Assembly (NCBI RefSeq): GCF_000152265.2
Contig: NC_021592.1
Span: 1,054,001-1,118,000 of the forward strand
Reading direction: 5' to 3'
Origin: Ferroplasma acidarmanus Fer1
GTDB taxonomy: Archaea > Thermoplasmatota > Thermoplasmata > Thermoplasmatales > Thermoplasmataceae
Length of the DNA stretch: 64,000 nucleotides
This document shows positions 61,927 through 64,000 of this stretch, piece by piece. Below the pieces are notes generated by a model. That model was not told the origin of the DNA and did not search any database. It saw only the letters and a program-made list of their open reading frames with translations. The number at the start of each line of letters is the position of its first letter. The first letter of the stretch is position 1. Position numbers and translations under genes: made by a program.

Positions 61927-63679
61927 AATCCGTAGAAATAAGGGAGCGGCTATCCCAGTAATATTCATATTCGCTCTTTTTATTGTTGTATTTTATTATT
62001 TTTCTCATTATACAGGACTAAAGCTGTTCATACTGGGCTTGTTATCATCCCCATTATTTATTATTGCATACCTGTTATTGAGTTATAAAGGACCGAAGAA
62101 GAGCAGGCTATATGGGCTGGAAAATCTTACCGCAAAGTTGCCTGCAATTAAGAAGGCTAAGGGACACGTACCGTTTAAATATAAATTGATGTGGACTGCT
62201 GTAGTAGTGCTGATATATTTTGCACTAACGAATATCTACATATATGGATTAAACACATCGAAAACAGTGGATGTTTTTGCTTCATTCAGGGCAATATTCG
62301 CCGGTGCATCAGGTTCATTAATGGATCTTGGCATAGGCCCAATAGTCACAGCCAGTATAGTAATGCAGCTTTTCGCCGGAGCAAAAATATTTAACCTGGA
62401 TCTGAGTGATTCCAGTGATAAGGCTATTTATCAGGGTTTCCAGAAACTTCTGGTAATAATAATGATATTTGTTGAAGCTATACCCCAGGCCTTTGGATTT
62501 CTGGTACCTGATGCAGGGCTTGTCTCAAACATAGCCCATGTTGTTCCTGGATACGGTGAGTTTCTGGCACAATCAATAATTATATTGCAGCTATTCTTTG
62601 GATCATACCTTGTATTTCTGATGGATGAAGTAGTATCAAAATACGGTATAGGTTCTGGAATTTCGCTCTTTATAGCAGCAGGTGTGTCACAGCAGTTGTT
62701 TACCGGCACATTTAACTGGATTCCATCAACTATAACTTCTCCATTATCATTATCTAATCCTCCTGCCGGAGCAATACCAAAGGCACTTTACCTGTTTATC
62801 AATGCTCCCGGTTCATATCTAACAAATACAGGAATGGAGCAGATTCTTTTCGCACAGCCAAATCCTATGATTGCACTGGTTGGAACCCTGCTTATATTCT
62901 TTGTGGTTGCATTCTTCCAGAGTAGCAAGATAGAATTGCCTATAGCGCATGAACGGGTGCGGGGAGCACGGGGACGGTATCCTTTGCAGCTTTTATATGC
63001 ATCTAACATACCGGTAATACTTGCGACTGCCCTGCTGGCAAATATCTCAATGTGGACACTTCTGTTCTGGGATAGTCCGGTCTTGAGTAAAATTCCTATA
63101 CTGGGGCATAGCCATCTCTTAGGTTCGTATGCAAGTGCTGCGCAGATCTCTGCGTTGGGAATATCCAGCACAACTCCCACCGGAGGTCTCGCGTATTATC
63201 TGTATACGCCTAACGGCTTATCGGACTGGTTGTTCCCCATATTGCAACCATCTGTATCTCAAAGCGTGTTATTGGGTCACACGCCTGTGGAGGAATTAAT
63301 ACATATTGTGGTATTTATGGTGTTCCTGGTCGGATTCAGTATACTCTTCGCAAAATTCTGGATTGAAACAACCAACATGGGTCCAGATGCAGTTGCGAAA
63401 CAGATACGGTCCAGTGGCATGCAGATACCGGGTTTCAGAAGAGACCCCCGTATAATGGCAAAGGTGCTTAGCAAATATATACCAGCCATAACCATATTCA
63501 GTGGTGCTATAGTTGGTATCCTTGCGGGGGCTGCAGACCTTATCGGGACGGTAGGTGATACCAGTGGAACCGGCTTGCTTCTGGCCGTGGGAATAGTAAT
63601 CCAGTTCTATGAAGCAATGGGAAGGGAACAGCTTATGGAAATGCATCCTCTGATAAGACAGTTCTTCAATGGTGGATAA
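61919..63679 (+). CDS. secY: preprotein translocase subunit SecY with extended N-terminus
   Basis: Channel-forming subunit of the Sec translocon. It is 586 aa, about 100 residues longer than most archaeal SecY. The core begins at about residue 70 (LTAKLPAIKKAKGHVPFKYKLMWT region) and has the plug-region and pore parts LMDLGIGPIVTASIVMQLFA, the cytosolic loop KYGIGSGISLFIAAGV and the conserved ELPIAHERVRGARGRYPLQL. Before it, residues 13-60 make two extra hydrophobic helices. Overlaps rpl15 by 8 nt; adk follows after 2 nt. Confidence 0.93.
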   Translation: MTEIRRNKGAAIPVIFIFALFIVVFYYFSHYTGLKLFILGLLSSPLFIIAYLLLSYKGPKKSRLYGLENLTAKLPAIKKAKGHVPFKYKLMWTAVVVLIYFALTNIYIYGLNTSKTVDVFASFRAIFAGASGSLMDLGIGPIVTASIVMQLFAGAKIFNLDLSDSSDKAIYQGFQKLLVIIMIFVEAIPQAFGFLVPDAGLVSNIAHVVPGYGEFLAQSIIILQLFFGSYLVFLMDEVVSKYGIGSGISLFIAAGVSQQLFTGTFNWIPSTITSPLSLSNPPAGAIPKALYLFINAPGSYLTNTGMEQILFAQPNPMIALVGTLLIFFVVAFFQSSKIELPIAHERVRGARGRYPLQLLYASNIPVILATALLANISMWTLLFWDSPVLSKIPILGHSHLLGSYASAAQISALGISSTTPTGGLAYYLYTPNGLSDWLFPILQPSVSQSVLLGHTPVEELIHIVVFMVFLVGFSILFAKFWIETTNMGPDAVAKQIRSSGMQIPGFRRDPRIMAKVLSKYIPAITIFSGAIVGILAGAADLIGTVGDTSGTGLLLAVGIVIQFYEAMGREQLMEMHPLIRQFFNGG

Positions 63680-63681
63680 AA

Positions 63682-64000
63682 ATGAGAGTAGTTATTTCAG
63701 GAATACCGGGTGTAGGAAAATCTACAATACTTGATATGGTTTCAAAGAAGTCTATGTACGAAATTATCAATTTCGGGTCACTTATGTTTGACATGGCCAG
63801 AGACCTTGATCTGGTCAAATCCAGAGATGATATAAGAAGGCTCGATGTGGATACTCAGAGAAATCTTCAGAAAAAAACATCCAACCAGCTGGGAAAGATG
63901 GATAATATCATTATCGACACACACATGTCAATAAAATCTCCTGCAGGTTACCTTCCGGGGTTGCCAGCATGGGTTCTTAATGAACTGATGGTGTCGTCAT
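63682..64000 (+). CDS. adkA: adenylate kinase AdkA, partial (3' end beyond window)
   Basis: Open frame from the ATG at 63682 to the window edge, 106 codons. It begins MRVVISGIPGVGKSTILDMV with the P-loop, followed by NFGSLMFDMARDL, RDDIRRLDVDTQRNLQKKTS and NIIIDTHMSIKSPAGYLPGL, which is the archaeal AdkA type. Position after secY is standard for the archaeal spc operon. The start has GGTGGATAAA before it. Confidence 0.93.
   Translation, partial: MRVVISGIPGVGKSTILDMVSKKSMYEIINFGSLMFDMARDLDLVKSRDDIRRLDVDTQRNLQKKTSNQLGKMDNIIIDTHMSIKSPAGYLPGLPAWVLNELMVSS

Noticed and set aside
1-64000. CRISPR arrays, rRNA genes or prophage modules
   Set aside because: No series of regularly spaced repeats, no rRNA-like conserved sequence and no phage structural or integrase genes were seen in reading the window.

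Overview
The window is chromosomal DNA of an AT-rich euryarchaeon of the order Thermoplasmatales, most likely an acidophilic, aerobic Ferroplasma/Acidiplasma-type organism. Supporting signs are an HU-type histone-like protein (HTa, 24548-24820), a sulfocyanin blue-copper protein inside a heme-copper oxidase operon (42925-48040), a Kae1-Bud32 fusion, archaeal DnaG, eS6 with aIF2-gamma, and an archaeal-type S10/spc ribosomal operon. Many first genes of transcription units have an AT-rich TATA-like box centred about 26 nt before the ATG (tpiA, thrS, gcvH, nfo, kae1, rdgB), which suggests leaderless mRNAs. Genes inside operons carry GGTGA-type ribosome binding sites. The species assignment is inference.

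Layout. 1-12285 is a housekeeping region: trpA (cut by the left edge) and trpB2, tpiA, thrS, gcvH, rlmE, two regulators, a serine-synthesis pair (serA plus a class V aminotransferase), alaX, and tRNA-Gly(UCC). 12316-13840 is a 1525-bp insertion sequence with a 6-bp target duplication; a second 1525-bp copy lies at 48699-50223. 14172-32799 holds redox, DNA-replication and translation genes: a protein disulfide oxidoreductase, aroD, marC, a LonB-like ATPase without protease domain in operon with dnaG, nfo, speE, HTa, kae1-bud32, rdgB, rps6e-eif2g, rmuC, an MFS transporter, tRNA-Thr and tRNA-Lys. A decayed TnpB fragment sits at 18513-18669. 32951-34220 is an ISA1214-like element with a 9-bp target duplication.

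34901-48686 is a respiratory region. It has a CtaA-like heme A synthase, a 742-residue membrane protein ending in a NapH/CcoG-like iron-sulfur part, a divergent 512-residue membrane protein with a Cys-x-Cys motif, three tiny membrane proteins (one of 51 aa), a DUF929 relative without its cysteine pair, then the oxidase operon (subunit I/III fusion, a small subunit, sulfocyanin, subunit II, heme o synthase) and a metallo-beta-lactamase-fold protein lacking most metal ligands. I see this as an aa3-type oxidase with its assembly factors plus several lineage-specific components whose roles are unknown; it is the best place in the window to look for undescribed biology.

50434-64000 is the ribosomal super-operon (uL3, uL4, uL23, uL2, uS19, uL22, uS3, uL29, aIF1, Rpp29, uS17, uL14, uL24, eS4, uL5, uS14, uS8, uL6, eL32, eL19, uL18, uS5, uL30, uL15, SecY, AdkA), with adk cut by the right edge. 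No CRISPR array, rRNA gene or prophage was seen.
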